Below are positions 45,425 to 45,767 of a stretch of DNA of 45,767 nt, one piece after another. Source of the DNA: an uncultured Clostridia bacterium (GTDB lineage: Bacteria; Bacillota; Clostridia; Oscillospirales; Ruminococcaceae); NCBI GenBank assembly GCA_937906945.1, contig CALCUE010000034.1, forward strand, positions 1-45,767. Reading direction: 5' to 3'. The position numbers and the translations under genes were made by a program. The stretch's first letter is position 1. Every line of letters starts with the position of its first letter. The notes beneath the pieces are model-generated. The model was given only the letters and a program-made list of their open reading frames with translations, did not search any database and was not told where the DNA came from.

Positions 45425-45767
<343 letters not shown>

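Overview
This window looks like a chromosomal segment of an endospore-forming Clostridia, most likely order Oscillospirales (Ruminococcaceae-like). The placement rests on the partial 16S rRNA at the right edge, the spoIIAA-spoIIAB-sigF operon, a SipL-type spore coat gene, a SAM-I riboswitch and a PyrR-type attenuator. The genus cannot be read from the sequence. The sequence stops inside 16S, as contigs often do.

Layout: 1-958 holds terminators, a doubtful charged ORF with short repeats, a consensus promoter and a long structured leader. 959-16302 is one uninterrupted S10-spc-alpha ribosomal protein cluster from rpsJ to rplQ, including secY, adk, map, a KOW-domain protein, infA and rpoA, all on the + strand and ending in a strong terminator. 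16381-17692 is metK behind a SAM-I riboswitch. 17829-22688 holds a COG2509 flavoprotein, the sigma-F operon, a small metal-binding protein and a lipoprotein-permease fusion, whose ATPase follows at 22685-23788. 23980-25942 has a 50-residue acidic protein, tRNA-Lys and an NhaC-family antiporter. 25990-29109 contains a GNAT protein, msrA, a tightly overlapping three-gene minus-strand cassette of unknown function and a YfcE-like phosphodiesterase. 29219-36160 has the SipL-like gene, a sortase-anchored surface protein, a DUF234-type ATPase, an oxygen-defence operon (TspO, superoxide reductase, rubredoxin) and a membrane-anchored HTH protein. 36202-44916 is the pyrimidine operon pyrC-carB-pyrK-pyrD-pyrF-pyrE-pyrB behind a PyrR-type attenuator. 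The window ends with tRNA-Arg, the rRNA promoter and the start of 16S.

The observations most worth checking are: a candidate H-type pseudoknot between rpsJ and rplC; the three-gene cassette, with a SigE-like promoter; an aspartate carbamoyltransferase carrying only the zinc domain of the regulatory subunit; an amino-acid ABC transporter whose binding-protein lobes are in permuted order and whose ATPase carries a degenerate GHKL-like tail; and the PyrR attenuator in an operon that lacks both pyrR and carA. All family calls were made by reading motifs; no database search was run.
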